Assembly: GCF_006334915.2 (NCBI RefSeq)
Contig: NZ_VDMA02000015.1
Span: forward strand, 62,001-126,000
From: Microbispora catharanthi
GTDB lineage: Bacteria > Actinomycetota > Actinomycetes > Streptosporangiales > Streptosporangiaceae
DNA length: 64,000 nt
Reading direction: 5' to 3'
This document shows, one piece after another, positions 8,683-18,418 of this stretch (position 1 is its first letter; every line of letters starts with the position of its first letter). A program made the translations under genes and the position numbers. The notes under the pieces were generated by a model that was not told the DNA's origin, ran no database searches, and worked only from the letters and a program-made list of their open reading frames with translations.

Positions 8683-9699
8683 GTGGGAAAGCTGGAGCGT
8701 CATGCCACGATCGCCGACGTCGCGGCGCTGGCCGGGGTGTCGGTGGGCACGGCCTCCAAGGCGCTCAACGGACGCGGATCGCTGCGGGAGGAGACCCGCA
8801 TGCGCGTCCGGGAGGCGGCCCGGCAGCTCAGCTTCGAGGCCAACGCGGGTGCCCGGAGCCTGCACTCGGGCCGCACCTACACGGTCGGCATGATCACGAC
8901 GGACACGATCGGGCGGTTCAGTATCCCCGTGCTGATGGGCGCGGAGGACGCGCTGGGCGCCGGGGAGATGTCGGTTTTCCTCTGTGACGGGCGCGACGAC
9001 CCCATCCGCGAGCAGTACTACGTCAAGACCCTCCTCAGCCGCCGGGTCGACGGCGTGATCGTGACCGGCCGGCGCACCGAGGCACGGGCGCCCATCGGCG
9101 CCAACCTGCCCGTGCCCGTGGTCTACGCCTTCATCAGCTCGGCCGACCCCGGCGACTGCTCGGTGGTCCCGGACGAGGCGGGCGGCGCCCGCAAGGCGGT
9201 CGAGCACCTCCTGGCCGTCGGGCGCACCCGGATCGCCCACATCACGGGGCCCGAGCACCACAACTCCGCCCGGGTACGCGCGGCCGCGGCCGGCGAGCGG
9301 CTCACCGAGGACGGGCTGTCCCTGGTCGCTCCGCCCCTGTTCGGCGGATGGAGTGAGGTGTGGGGCCGTCAAGCCGTCGGCATCCTCCTGGCCGGCCGGA
9401 CCGAGTTCGACGCCGTCTTCTGCGGCAGCGACCAGATCGCCCGGGGCGTCTGCGACGCGCTGCGGGCCGCCGGCCGCCGGGTCCCCCAGGACGTCGCCCT
9501 CATCGGCTTCGACAACTGGGACGTCATGACCGAAGCCTGCCAGCCGCCGCTGACCAGCATCGATCTGAACCTCGAGGGGCTCGGCCGGTCGGCGGCGGAG
9601 ATGCTCCTGGCCGCCATCAACGGCTCCCCCTCCCCCGGCCGCCACGCCCACCCCTGCCGGCTCGTGGTCCGGGAGTCGACCACCGTACCGCTCCCGTGA
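8683..9699 (+). CDS. LacI-family transcriptional regulator
   Basis: 338 residues from a GTG start behind GGAGGAA. The N-terminal HTH (residues 8-55) reads ATIADVAALAGVSVGTASKAL, followed by a hinge and a periplasmic-binding-like effector domain (to about 330, with GFDNWDVMTEACQPPLTSI). Such repressors bind a palindromic operator and let go when a sugar binds. Its divergent position makes the GH127/GH39-like/ABC operon the likely target, and the perfect LacI-type operator at 1106-1121 fits. The effector is unknown; a released arabinose-type sugar is a guess. Confidence 0.92.
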   Translation: MGKLERHATIADVAALAGVSVGTASKALNGRGSLREETRMRVREAARQLSFEANAGARSLHSGRTYTVGMITTDTIGRFSIPVLMGAEDALGAGEMSVFLCDGRDDPIREQYYVKTLLSRRVDGVIVTGRRTEARAPIGANLPVPVVYAFISSADPGDCSVVPDEAGGARKAVEHLLAVGRTRIAHITGPEHHNSARVRAAAAGERLTEDGLSLVAPPLFGGWSEVWGRQAVGILLAGRTEFDAVFCGSDQIARGVCDALRAAGRRVPQDVALIGFDNWDVMTEACQPPLTSIDLNLEGLGRSAAEMLLAAINGSPSPGRHAHPCRLVVRESTTVPLP

Positions 9700-9780
9700 C
9701 CGGTTCGGCCGCTCCGCCGTACGGCGCGCCGCGCGACTCCGCGGGGTCGTGGAATCCGCGCTGCCGGCTCCCGGCCCGGG

Positions 9781-11610
9781 TCAACGGTGGAGTGCGTCCG
9801 GGGCGTCGTCCTCGATGAGGAAGCCCCCGGACTGGTGGTGCCAGAGCCTGGCGTAGGGGCCTTCGGCCTGCAGCAACTCGCCATGGGTGCCCTGCTCCAC
9901 GATGTGTCCCCGGTTGAGCACGACAAGCCGATCCATGCGGACGACGGTGCTCAGGCGGTGCGCGACCACGAGTGCGGTCCGGTCCTGCATCAGGCGCCAC
10001 AAGGCTTCCTGCACGAGGATCTCGCTTTCGGAGTCCAGCGCGCTGGTCGCCTCGTCCAGCAGCAGGATGGGGGCGTCGCGCAGGATGGCGCGCGCGAGCG
10101 CGATACGTTGCCGCTGGCCGCCGGACAGCTTGACGCCGCGCTCGCCGACCAGGGTGTCGAACCCGTCCGGCAGAGCCTCGACGAACTCCGTGACGTGCGC
10201 CGCCCGCGCGGCACGGAGGATCTCGGCGTCGGTGGCGCCCGGCCGGGCGAACGCGAGGTTGTCGCGCACGGACCGGTGGAACATGGCGGGTTCCTGAGGG
10301 ACGTAGGCGATGAGGCCGCGCAGGTCGGCCTGACGCAGCCGGGCGATGTCCTGGCCGCCGATCAGGATCCTGCCGCCGTCCACGTCCATGAGCCGCAGCA
10401 ACAGCCGGGTGAGCGTGCTCTTGCCGCCGCCGGACTGGCCGACCAGCCCGATCTTGGCGCCGCTGGGGATGTCCAGGTCCAGGTGGTCGAACAGGGGCGG
10501 GCCGCCGGCGTACCCGAACCTCACCCGCTCGAAGCGGACGCTCGCGTCGGCCGGGCGCAGGGGCTGCGGATCGACCGGATCCACCACGGTCGGCGGCACG
10601 AGGAGCAGCTCGGTGAACTGGGCGGCTTCGGTGAGCACGCTCTCGATGCGCCGGTAGATCTGGTTGAACTCGAACATGATGCTGATCGTGTTCGTGTAGT
10701 AGGTGAACGTCACCACGATGGCCTCCACACCGAGGCCGCCGCGGAGCGCCACGGCGAGGAGCAGGCCCACGGCGCTGGTGAGCACCGACAGCGGGGCCAC
10801 GACGGTGTCCACCCGGAGGTTGCCGTAATCCCAGGAGCGGAGGGACAACCTGCGCTGCTCGGCGATCCTCACCCGATATTCGGCGGCTTCGCGATCCTCG
10901 GCGGCGAACGCGCGGACCGTCTCCATGTTGGTCAGCACGTCGGCGACGTGGCCCGACACCAGCACTCTGGCGGCCTCGCGTTCGTCGACCAGCGCCTGGC
11001 GGCGGCGGATGAGCGGGGCGACGAGAACGCCGGTGACGATGATGAGACCCACGAGAACGAGGACCAGCAGCGGGTGATATCGCCACAGCACCACCGAGGC
11101 GAAGGACAGGGGCATCACCTTGGCCATGATCGAGAATGTGAGCGTGTCGGCGAATTCCTCGAACCTTGAGGAGAAGCCGATCACCCGCTTGGTCAGGGAG
11201 CCGGCGAAGTTGTCGTGGAAGAACGCGGTGTCCTTGGCCAGCAGCTCGTCCATGCCCACCACGCCGAGCCGCTCGATGCCCCGGGCGTCGGTGCGGTTCA
11301 GGAAGTGCAGCCCCACCCGCCACAGCGCCTCGCCCGTCAGCAGCATCGCGGCGAAGCCGAGCACGTATGGCAGCAGCGCGTCGACGGTGCCGTCCCCGCC
11401 ACCGGACAGGTGCCCCACGAGCCCGGCCACCGCCAGCGGCGCCAGGTAGAACAGGCAGATGTTCCCCAAGGCCGGCAACGTCAGCGCGGGCACCGCGACC
11501 CGCCATTGGCGCCTCAGCTCGCCGCAGTAATAGCGCAGCACCAGCAGAACCGCCGATTTTCGTACGGATGGGCCGTTTCCAGCGGCATCGACCGCCCCGA
11601 GCACAGCCAT
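9781..11610 (-). CDS. ABC exporter half-transporter (fused membrane and ATPase domains)
   Basis: 609 residues. Six-helix membrane domain occupies about 20-330 and the ATPase domain 345-600. Walker A is GQSGGGKST, the signature LSGGQRQRIALARA, Walker B ILLLDEATSALD, and the H-loop VVAHRLSTV. It works as a dimer, either homodimer or with a partner elsewhere, to expel a lipid, peptide or drug-like substrate. It stands alone, convergent with the LacI gene and divergent from the deacetylase, so context does not name the substrate. Confidence 0.9.
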   Translation of the reverse strand: MAVLGAVDAAGNGPSVRKSAVLLVLRYYCGELRRQWRVAVPALTLPALGNICLFYLAPLAVAGLVGHLSGGGDGTVDALLPYVLGFAAMLLTGEALWRVGLHFLNRTDARGIERLGVVGMDELLAKDTAFFHDNFAGSLTKRVIGFSSRFEEFADTLTFSIMAKVMPLSFASVVLWRYHPLLVLVLVGLIIVTGVLVAPLIRRRQALVDEREAARVLVSGHVADVLTNMETVRAFAAEDREAAEYRVRIAEQRRLSLRSWDYGNLRVDTVVAPLSVLTSAVGLLLAVALRGGLGVEAIVVTFTYYTNTISIMFEFNQIYRRIESVLTEAAQFTELLLVPPTVVDPVDPQPLRPADASVRFERVRFGYAGGPPLFDHLDLDIPSGAKIGLVGQSGGGKSTLTRLLLRLMDVDGGRILIGGQDIARLRQADLRGLIAYVPQEPAMFHRSVRDNLAFARPGATDAEILRAARAAHVTEFVEALPDGFDTLVGERGVKLSGGQRQRIALARAILRDAPILLLDEATSALDSESEILVQEALWRLMQDRTALVVAHRLSTVVRMDRLVVLNRGHIVEQGTHGELLQAEGPYARLWHHQSGGFLIEDDAPDALHR

Positions 11611-11885
11611 CAGCCCTCAGCCCTCCCCGAACGCCGACATCGCCGTGGACATGCTGCCGCAGGGCATTACTGGAGAGCGAGCGATTTTCCGCCAACTCGA
11701 CTACGTAGAGTAACCGACGACGGCCGGAGTGGATTACCGAGGCGGTGTCCGCGGGAACGGTCGTAGGGCTGTCCACGCGGGTGGCCGAGGGGCCGGTCGT
11801 GCCCACGTACGGGAAACGGCGGCGGGGTGGGCCTCGTACGCGCCGGGGCGCTGAGCATGGGCGGGCCGAGAAGAGAGGACGCGCT

Positions 11886-12764
11886 GTGGCCAAGGAAATC
11901 TTCGTAGCGTTCGGGATCGACGTCGACGCGGTCGGCGGCTGGCTCGGCTCCTACGGTGGTGAGGACTCCCCGGACGACATCTCGCGTGGTCTGTTCGCCG
12001 GCGAGGTGGGCGTGCCGCGGCTCAACGCGCTGATGAAGAAGTACGACCTGCCGTCGACCTGGTTCTGGCCGGGTCACTCCATCGAGACCTTCCCCGAGCA
12101 GTTCGACCAGGTCGTGGCCGCCGGACACGAGATCGGCGTGCACGGGTACAGCCACGAGAACCCGATCGCGATGAGCCGCGAGCAGGAGTCCACCGTTCTC
12201 GACTACTGCATCGACCTCATCGAGACGCGCGCCGGTCGGCGCCCGACGGGGTACGACGCGCCGTGGTGGGAGTTCTCGCCGGTCACCAACGAGCTGCTGC
12301 TCGAACGCGGCATCAAGTACGACCACTCGCTCATGCACCGCGATTTCGAGCCGTACTACGTGCGCGTGGGCGACACCTGGCCGAAGATCGACTACGACAA
12401 GGACGCCCGCGAGTGGATGAAGCCGCTCGTGCGCGGGCGGGAGACCGACCTCGTCGAGATCCCGGCGAGCTGGTACCTCGACGACCTGCCGCCGATGATG
12501 TTCATCAAGACCAGCCCGAACAGCCACGGCTTCGTCAACCCTCGCGACATCGAGGAGATGTGGCGCGACCAGTTCGACTGGGTCTACCGCGAGTCGGAGT
12601 ACGCCGTCTTCACCATGACGATCCACCCGGACGTCTCGGGCCGCCCGCAGGTTCTGCTCATGCTGGAGCGCCTCATCGAGCACATCAACAAGCACGACGG
12701 CGTCCGGTGGTCCACGTTCGACGCCATCGCGGACGACTTCACGGCCCGCCGGCACCGGGCGTAG
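11886..12764 (+). CDS. Polysaccharide deacetylase family protein
   Basis: 292 residues from GTG at 11886 behind AGAGAGGA. NodB-type fold: the catalytic and zinc aspartates in FGIDVDAVG (12, 14), the zinc pair VHGYSHENP (H86, H90), then PTGYDAPWW and a late [11 protein letters not shown] block. The arrangement resembles the PgdA/PuuE-like branch, which includes peptidoglycan deacetylases, cyclic imidases and allantoinase-like enzymes, more than secreted chitin deacetylases. No signal peptide is visible, so a cytoplasmic substrate such as a cyclic imide or amide is as likely as a glycan. It ends 7 bases from the convergent permease. Confidence 0.82.
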   Translation: MAKEIFVAFGIDVDAVGGWLGSYGGEDSPDDISRGLFAGEVGVPRLNALMKKYDLPSTWFWPGHSIETFPEQFDQVVAAGHEIGVHGYSHENPIAMSREQESTVLDYCIDLIETRAGRRPTGYDAPWWEFSPVTNELLLERGIKYDHSLMHRDFEPYYVRVGDTWPKIDYDKDAREWMKPLVRGRETDLVEIPASWYLDDLPPMMFIKTSPNSHGFVNPRDIEEMWRDQFDWVYRESEYAVFTMTIHPDVSGRPQVLLMLERLIEHINKHDGVRWSTFDAIADDFTARRHRA

Positions 12765-12771
12765 CCATGGG

Positions 12772-13647
12772 TCAGCCCTTGCTGCCGGTGTGGGCGATGC
12801 CCTGGATGAACTGTCGCTGCAGGAACACGAAGACGGCGATCACGGGAAGCGAGGCGATCAGGGAGCCGGCCATGAGGACCGGGTAATCGGTCTGATACTG
12901 GCCCTGCAGCGAGGCCAGCCCCGCCGACAGCGTCATCTTCTCCGGATCGGTGTTGACCACCAGCGGCCAGAACAGGTCGTTCCACGCCCACAGGAGCACG
13001 AGCACGGACAGCGCCACCAGCCCCGGTCTGGCCAGCGGCAACATGATCGACCAGTAGATCCGGACCGGGCCTGCGCCGTCGAGCCGGGCCGCCTCCTCCA
13101 GCTCGCGCGGCAGCCCGAGGAAGAACTGCCGCAGCAGGAACACCCCGAACGCGCTGAACAAGCCGGGCACGATGATCGCCTGGAGGCTGTTGAGCCACCC
13201 GAGTGAGGACATGATCTGATACTGCGGGATCACGAAGAGCTGCGGCGGCACCATGAGGATCGACAGGAACACCCCGAACAGCAGGTTCCTGCCGGGGAAG
13301 CGCAGCCGGGCGAAGGCATAGGCGGCCATCGAGCAGAACAGCACCTGCCCGGTGACCCGCCCCGCCGCCATGACGACCGTGTTGACGAACTGGTCGCCGA
13401 ACGGCAGCAGGTCGAAGACCTTGGCGTAGTTGTCCCAGCGGCCCTCCGGCAGGAACGTCGGCGGCACCCGGGTGGCGCTGCTGAGCGTCTTGAGCGAGGT
13501 GACGATCTGCCACACGAACGGCGCCACCATCGCCAGCGACGCCGCGACGAGCACAGCGTGCACGCCGAAGACCCGGCGCTCAGACACGCGGTGGTCGGAC
13601 CCGCGGTGGTCGGACACGCGGTGGTCGGACCCGCGGTGGTCAGACAT
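12772..13647 (-). CDS. Sugar ABC transporter permease (MalG type) with repeat-encoded N-terminus
   Basis: 291 residues with six helices and an EAA loop ELEEAARLDGAGPVRIYW. It is the second permease of a CUT1 importer whose genes run 14587 to 12772. Its start overlaps the end of the upstream permease by 8 bases. The first 25 residues are an oddity: four copies of SDHR[G/V] written by a 15-base tandem repeat, ahead of the normal cytoplasmic tip. A start after the repeat is not obvious, so the repeat is probably translated. Confidence 0.9.
   Translation of the reverse strand: MSDHRGSDHRVSDHRGSDHRVSERRVFGVHAVLVAASLAMVAPFVWQIVTSLKTLSSATRVPPTFLPEGRWDNYAKVFDLLPFGDQFVNTVVMAAGRVTGQVLFCSMAAYAFARLRFPGRNLLFGVFLSILMVPPQLFVIPQYQIMSSLGWLNSLQAIIVPGLFSAFGVFLLRQFFLGLPRELEEAARLDGAGPVRIYWSIMLPLARPGLVALSVLVLLWAWNDLFWPLVVNTDPEKMTLSAGLASLQGQYQTDYPVLMAGSLIASLPVIAVFVFLQRQFIQGIAHTGSKG
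13579..13647. repeat. 15-bp tandem repeat at the 5' end of a permease gene
   Basis: Units of GTGGTCGGACNCGCG run head to tail at 13591-13605, 13606-13620 and 13621-13635, with a shortened unit at 13636-13647 and a degenerate one at 13579-13590. Alternating C/A at one base makes a 30-bp higher-order unit. Because the unit is 15 bases, copy-number change keeps the reading frame. Confidence 0.9.
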
Positions 13648-14587
13648 AGTGCACCCACCTCCGCTGGAGCCGGAACTGCAGGATCGTCAGCCCCGCGATG
13701 AGCACGAGCAGCGCGATCACGATGGCGGCCGCGTAGCCGCGGTCGTTGGTGACGAAGGCCCGCTCGTAGAAGAGCTGCACCACGGTCTGGAGCCGCCCGT
13801 ACGCCGGGTTGGCCCGCGCCGACTGGCCCGACCCGGTCATCACGAAGACGAGGTCGAACAGCTGCAGCGAGCCGATCACCGAGACGATCGAGACGAAGAA
13901 CGCGGTCGGCGACAACATCGGCAGCGTGATCGAGAAGAACTGCCTGACCCGCCCCGCCCCGTCGAGGGAGGCCGCCTCGTACAGCTCCTTCGGGATGGCC
14001 TGCATGCCGGCCAGGAAGATGATCAGGTTGTAGCCGATGCTGCTCCAGATGCCCACGACGACCAGCGCGTACATCGCCGTGGCCGGATCGGCGATCCAGT
14101 TGGGCCCGTCGATGCCGACCGTCGCGAGCACCTGGTTGACCAGGCCGTAGTCGCCGTTGTAGAGCCAGCGCCAGAGCATCGCGACCGCGACCGGCATGGT
14201 GACCACGGGCAGGAAGAACGCGGTGCGGTACACGCTCACGCCGCGCAGTCCCGGCCGGTTGAGCAGCGCCGCGAACACGATCGCGAGCGGGATCCCGATC
14301 AGGCCGAGGGCGGTGTACGCGAGCGTGTTGAGCATCGCCCGCCCCACCTCGGGGTCGCCGAGGAGCCGGGTGTAGTTGTCGAGCCCCGTCCAGGTGTGGC
14401 CGCCGAAAGCCCCCCACTCCGTGAAGGAGAAGTAGGCGGTCTGCAGGACGGGCCACAGGTAGAAGACGGCCAGGCCGAGGCCTGTGGGGGCGATGAACGC
14501 ATACCCCCACAGCGCCTCGGCGCGGGGCCGCCGCGCCTTCTCCACCCGGGCCGCCCGTACGGCCCGCGATCCGGCGGTGGTGGTCAC
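13640..14587 (-). CDS. Sugar ABC transporter permease (UgpA/MalF type)
   Basis: 315 residues from a GTG at 14587, whose ribosome site AAGGAG is the tail of the binding-protein gene one base away. Six helices; EAA loop KELYEAASLDGAGRVRQFF. It pairs with the 12772-13647 permease and the 14589-15842 binding protein. Again there is no ATPase gene, as expected for importers using a shared MsiK-type ATPase. The ROK repressor upstream points to sugar control. Confidence 0.92.
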   Translation of the reverse strand: MTTTAGSRAVRAARVEKARRPRAEALWGYAFIAPTGLGLAVFYLWPVLQTAYFSFTEWGAFGGHTWTGLDNYTRLLGDPEVGRAMLNTLAYTALGLIGIPLAIVFAALLNRPGLRGVSVYRTAFFLPVVTMPVAVAMLWRWLYNGDYGLVNQVLATVGIDGPNWIADPATAMYALVVVGIWSSIGYNLIIFLAGMQAIPKELYEAASLDGAGRVRQFFSITLPMLSPTAFFVSIVSVIGSLQLFDLVFVMTGSGQSARANPAYGRLQTVVQLFYERAFVTNDRGYAAAIVIALLVLIAGLTILQFRLQRRWVHYV

Positions 14588-14588
14588 G

Positions 14589-15842
14589 TCACTCCTTGGC
14601 CAGCAGGTCGTTCATCCCGGCCGCCAGGTCCGCGGCCGCCTTCTCGATCGGCACCTCGCCGGTCCACGCCTTGGTGAGGTTGGTGAGCTCCGCCTCCTGC
14701 CAGGCCGCGGTGTTCTTGGAGACGGGGTAGGGCACCGCGTAGGCGACGGCGTCGAGGAAGACCTGCAGCTTCAGCTCGGGATGGGCGCCCACCCAGGCGC
14801 TCTGGGTGCCGTTGTAGGCCGGGATCGGGCCCTTCTTGCCGAGGATGTCGGCGGCCGGCTTGGAGCCGAGGAACCTGACGAACTCCCACGCCTGCGCCGG
14901 GTGCTCGGTCTTGGCCGACATCACGTTGGCGACGCCGTGGATGATCGTGGCCTGCTTCTCACCCTTCGGCAGCGGGGCGACGTCCACCTTGTCCTTGGTG
15001 TAGTCGTTCTTGGTGAACTCGGCCACGTCCCAGGAGCCGCCCCAGTACATCGCCAGTTTGCCGGCCTCGAAGAGCTGGAGCGGAGCGGTGTCGGTCATGG
15101 TCTTGAGGTCCGGCGACTGCTTGGCGGCGATCAGGTCCGTCCAGAACTTCAGGCCCTCGATGGTCTTGGGGTCGTCGTAGCCGGACTTCCCGCCGTCCGG
15201 AGAGATCACGTAGCCGCCGGCCTGGTAGATGGTGTTGTACTGGTATTCCTGGAAACTCGTGAGCTCGGCTCCGATGGCGTAGACGCCCTTGTCCGGGTCG
15301 GTGAGCTTGGCGGCCGCCTCCTTGAAGTCGGCCCAGGTCCAGCCGTCGGCCGGGTATTTCACCTTGGCGGCGTCGAAGAGCGTCTTGTTGTACCAGACGC
15401 CGACCGTGTCCATGTCCTTCGGCAGGCCGTACAGCTTGCCGTCGTACGTGTAGAGGTCGACCAGCGCCTTGGGGTAGACCGACGTGTCGACCTGCTCCTC
15501 GATCGGCTTGATCACGCCGTTGGAGGCGTAGAGCTGGAAGTTGGGGCCGTTCATCCAGAAGACGTCGGGCGCCGCCCCACCGCTCGCCGCGGCCTTGAGC
15601 TTGGTCCAGTAGTCGGCCCACGGCGTCAGCTGGACGTCGATGGCGACGTCCGGATGCGTCCTGGTGAACTCCGCCGCCAGCTCCTGCATCGCGCTCTGCT
15701 GGGTCGCGTCCCAGACTCCGTAGGACAGCGTCACCTTCTCCTGCGACTGCGCGCCGGAGCCGACCTGCTCACCGCCCCCGCACGCGGAGGCGAGCAGCGC
15801 CGCGCAAAGGAGCGCAGCACCGCGTCGTGCCGACTTCCACAT
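14589..15842 (-). CDS. Sugar-binding lipoprotein of second ABC importer
   Basis: 417 residues. Signal peptide with lipobox LASAC (Cys about 21), then a family 1 solute-binding fold: WMNGPNFQLYASNGVIKPIEE, YGLPKDMDTVGVWYNK, LAMYWGGSWDVAEF. It is anchored outside the membrane and presents a sugar or oligosaccharide to the two permeases downstream. It lies 108 bases after the ROK regulator gene on the same strand. Substrate unknown. Confidence 0.92.
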   Translation of the reverse strand: MWKSARRGAALLCAALLASACGGGEQVGSGAQSQEKVTLSYGVWDATQQSAMQELAAEFTRTHPDVAIDVQLTPWADYWTKLKAAASGGAAPDVFWMNGPNFQLYASNGVIKPIEEQVDTSVYPKALVDLYTYDGKLYGLPKDMDTVGVWYNKTLFDAAKVKYPADGWTWADFKEAAAKLTDPDKGVYAIGAELTSFQEYQYNTIYQAGGYVISPDGGKSGYDDPKTIEGLKFWTDLIAAKQSPDLKTMTDTAPLQLFEAGKLAMYWGGSWDVAEFTKNDYTKDKVDVAPLPKGEKQATIIHGVANVMSAKTEHPAQAWEFVRFLGSKPAADILGKKGPIPAYNGTQSAWVGAHPELKLQVFLDAVAYAVPYPVSKNTAAWQEAELTNLTKAWTGEVPIEKAAADLAAGMNDLLAKE

Positions 15843-15950
15843 CTCCCGGTCCTCTCCTAGAACGTGGGAGTAATCATGGAGTCCAGTGAAATTTTGTTCA
15901 AGGGCAGCTGTGTTACAGATGGCTCACGAGGTTAGGGGTGGCTCACGAGC

Positions 15951-17078
15951 TCACGGTTGACTCAAGAGTGGGGTGCGGCCGTCGAGCACGCGGTCCTCGA
16001 CGTCGTCGAGGGCCAGCCGTACGGCGCCGAGCACCACGCCCTCCTCGCCGAGCGCCGACATGCGCACCTCGGGGGTGCGGATGCACCAGCGGTCGAGCTC
16101 GCGCCTGAGCGGATCGATGAGCACGTCGGCCGAGCGCGAGAAGCCGCCGCCGACCACGACCATCTGCGGGTCGAGCGCCAGGACCAGCGCGGACGTGCCG
16201 AGCGCCAGGTCCCTGACGTAGCGGCGCACGGCCGCGGCCGCGGCCCTGTCGCCGGCCCTGGCCGCGGCGAACACGTCGCCCGCCTCGCCGCTGGCGCCGC
16301 TCAGGTGCTCCTGCGCGCGGATCCAGCCGAGCACCGGCAGCGCGCCGATCTCGCCCGAGGCGTTGGCGAACCCCTTGTGCAGTTTGCCGTCGATGACCAG
16401 GCCCGCGCCCGTACGCAGGCCGGCCAGCAGGAACACCATGTCCTTGGCGTAGCGCGCCACGCCGCGCCAGCACTCGGCCAGCGCGGCGAGCCTGCTGTCG
16501 TTCTCGACGAGCACCGGGGCGGGGGCGAGCCGGCGCACGTGGGCGGCCAGATCGACTCCGGTCCACTCGGGCAGCGCCTCCGAGAGCACCACCCTGCCGA
16601 CGCCGTCCACCAGGCCGGTGGTGCCGACGCCCGAGGCCCACACGTCGCCGCCGGTCAGGCCCGCCGTTTCCAGGCACTCGGTCACCGCGCGGTCGACCGC
16701 CTCCAGGCGCTCGGCCCGGCCCATCTCGGGCGTGACGGGGACGCGGGCGGTGTTCTGCACGGCGCCGTCCAGGTCGGCGACGACCGCGCGGACGTTGTGC
16801 CCGCCGATGTCGACGCCGAGCACCCGCCCCGCCTCCGCCCTGAACCGGTAGCGCCTGGCCGGGCGGCCCACGCCGCCCGCGGTGGGTTCCGCCTCGGTCA
16901 GCCAGCCCTTCTGCAGCAGCTCGCGGACCACGTCCTCGGTGGAGGCCCGCGACAGCCCGGTGTGCTTGGCCACCTCGGTGAGCGTGAGCGACGTCCCGCC
17001 CTGCAACGCCTTGATCACGGCAAGCGAGTTGAGCTGCCTGAGCCGTGACAGGTCACCGCCGCTCGGCTCCCCAGCCAT
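15951..17078 (-). CDS. ROK-family transcriptional repressor (NagC/XylR type)
   Basis: 375 residues from ATG at 17078 behind AAGGGGGGC; an in-frame ATG at 17129 lies inside the operator and lacks a ribosome site. Winged HTH (about 13-72, LTEVAKHTGLSRASTEDVVREL) is followed by a ROK sugar-kinase-like domain with DIGGHNVRAVVADL. The ROK zinc-cysteine motif is not apparent, so it is probably a pure sensor. It likely represses its downstream sugar importer and the divergent Gfo/Idh/MocA gene. Confidence 0.9.
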   Translation of the reverse strand: MAGEPSGGDLSRLRQLNSLAVIKALQGGTSLTLTEVAKHTGLSRASTEDVVRELLQKGWLTEAEPTAGGVGRPARRYRFRAEAGRVLGVDIGGHNVRAVVADLDGAVQNTARVPVTPEMGRAERLEAVDRAVTECLETAGLTGGDVWASGVGTTGLVDGVGRVVLSEALPEWTGVDLAAHVRRLAPAPVLVENDSRLAALAECWRGVARYAKDMVFLLAGLRTGAGLVIDGKLHKGFANASGEIGALPVLGWIRAQEHLSGASGEAGDVFAAARAGDRAAAAAVRRYVRDLALGTSALVLALDPQMVVVGGGFSRSADVLIDPLRRELDRWCIRTPEVRMSALGEEGVVLGAVRLALDDVEDRVLDGRTPLLSQP

Positions 17079-17109
17079 CGAGCCCCCCTTGCCGTCGACT
17101 TTTCCGGGA

Positions 17110-17141
17110 CGAATAATGATGCTCTCCATGATATTGATTCG
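17110..17141. promoter_or_regulatory. Inverted repeat, likely ROK operator
   Basis: CGAATAATGATG (17110-17121) and CATGATATTGATTCG (17127-17141) are imperfect inverted copies in an unusually AT-rich patch between two divergent genes. The position covers the repressor's own leader and sits about 12 bases from the start of the oxidoreductase, fitting autoregulation and control of both directions. A partly similar AATCATGGAGTCC occurs at about 15873, before the binding-protein gene. Confidence 0.55.
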
Positions 17142-17152
17142 GGGAAGGTTCC

Positions 17153-18418
17153 ATGACTGAGGTGACTTTAGCCGTCGTCGGCGGAGGCCTGCGAGGGCTG
17201 ACCTACGCGCGCCGCGCGCACCACACGGGCGCCGGCCGCGTGGTGGCGGTGGCCGATCCCGATCCCCTCCGGCGTGCCATCTTCGTCGAGGAGTTCGGGA
17301 TCGCGCCGGATCGGGCGCACGCCGGCTGGGAGGACCTGGCGGCGGGCGGCCGGGTCGCCGACGCGGCGGTCGTCGCCACGCACGACCGGTTGCACACCGA
17401 ACCGGCGGTGGCGCTGGCGGACCTCGGTTACCACATTCTCCTGGAGAAGCCGATGTCCACGACCGAGCAGGAGGCGACCAGGATCGCCGACGCGGCCAGG
17501 CGCAACGGCATCATGCTCGCGGTCTGCCACGTGCTGCGATACACGTCCTACACGCGGGCGATGCGCGGGCTGCTGGAGGACGGGCGGATCGGGCGGCTCG
17601 TCAACGTCCAGCACCTGGAGCCCGTGGGGTGGTGGCACCAGGCGCACTCGTTCGTCCGCGGGCACTGGCGGCGGCAGGACACCTCCGCTCCGATGCTGCT
17701 GGCCAAGGCGTGCCACGACATCGACTGGCTCGTCCACCTCTTCGGCCGGCCGCCCGCCCGCGTCTCGTCGTTCGGCTCCCTCTCGCACTTCCGTCCCGAG
17801 GACCGGCCCACCGGGGCCGCCGACAGGTGCCTCGACTGCCCGATCGAGCCGTCGTGCCCCTACTCGGCGCCGCGGCTCTACCTGGGGTGCCTCGGGGATC
17901 CGTCGAGCGAGTTCTGGCCGCTGTCGGCCGTCACGCCCGGGCGCACCGAGGCGGACGTGCTGGAAGCGCTGCGCACGGGGCCGTACGGGCGGTGCGTGTA
18001 CGCGTGCGACAACGACGTCGTAGATCATCAGGAGGTCCTGATGGAGTTCGACGACGGCGCGACGTGCTCGTTCACGATGAGCGCGTTCAGTCCGATGGAG
18101 CACCGGCGGACGCGGTTGTTCGGGACGCACGGCTATGTGGACGGCGACGGCCGCACGTTGCGCCTGGTCGACTTCCGCACCGGCGCCGAGGAGACGATCA
18201 TCGTGGACGCCGATGATGCGACGTCCGAGATCCAGGGCCCGTCGGCGGCCGACGGGCACGGGGGCGGCGACGAGGGCCTCACGGACGCCTTCCTCGCCGC
18301 AGTGGCCTCGGGCGACGCCGGTCTGCTGCGGTCGGACGCGGACGAGAGCCTGATGACCCATCGTGTGGTGTGGGCCGCCGAACAGGCCCGTCTCACCGGC
18401 ACCGTCGTGACCCTGTGA
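17153..18418 (+). CDS. Gfo/Idh/MocA-family oxidoreductase
   Basis: 421 residues behind GGGGAAGG. Rossmann start TLAVVGGGLRGLTYARRA, then the family motif LLEKPMSTT (EKP catalytic lysine, about residue 98) and HVLRYTSYTRAMRGLL. A cysteine-rich insert (RCLDCPIEPSCPYSAPRLYLGC, residues about 224-246) is a feature of a subset acting on sugars or amino-sugars. It probably oxidises a sugar or inositol derivative with NAD(P). Its divergence from the ROK repressor ties it to the imported sugar. Confidence 0.88.
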   Translation: MTEVTLAVVGGGLRGLTYARRAHHTGAGRVVAVADPDPLRRAIFVEEFGIAPDRAHAGWEDLAAGGRVADAAVVATHDRLHTEPAVALADLGYHILLEKPMSTTEQEATRIADAARRNGIMLAVCHVLRYTSYTRAMRGLLEDGRIGRLVNVQHLEPVGWWHQAHSFVRGHWRRQDTSAPMLLAKACHDIDWLVHLFGRPPARVSSFGSLSHFRPEDRPTGAADRCLDCPIEPSCPYSAPRLYLGCLGDPSSEFWPLSAVTPGRTEADVLEALRTGPYGRCVYACDNDVVDHQEVLMEFDDGATCSFTMSAFSPMEHRRTRLFGTHGYVDGDGRTLRLVDFRTGAEETIIVDADDATSEIQGPSAADGHGGGDEGLTDAFLAAVASGDAGLLRSDADESLMTHRVVWAAEQARLTGTVVTL

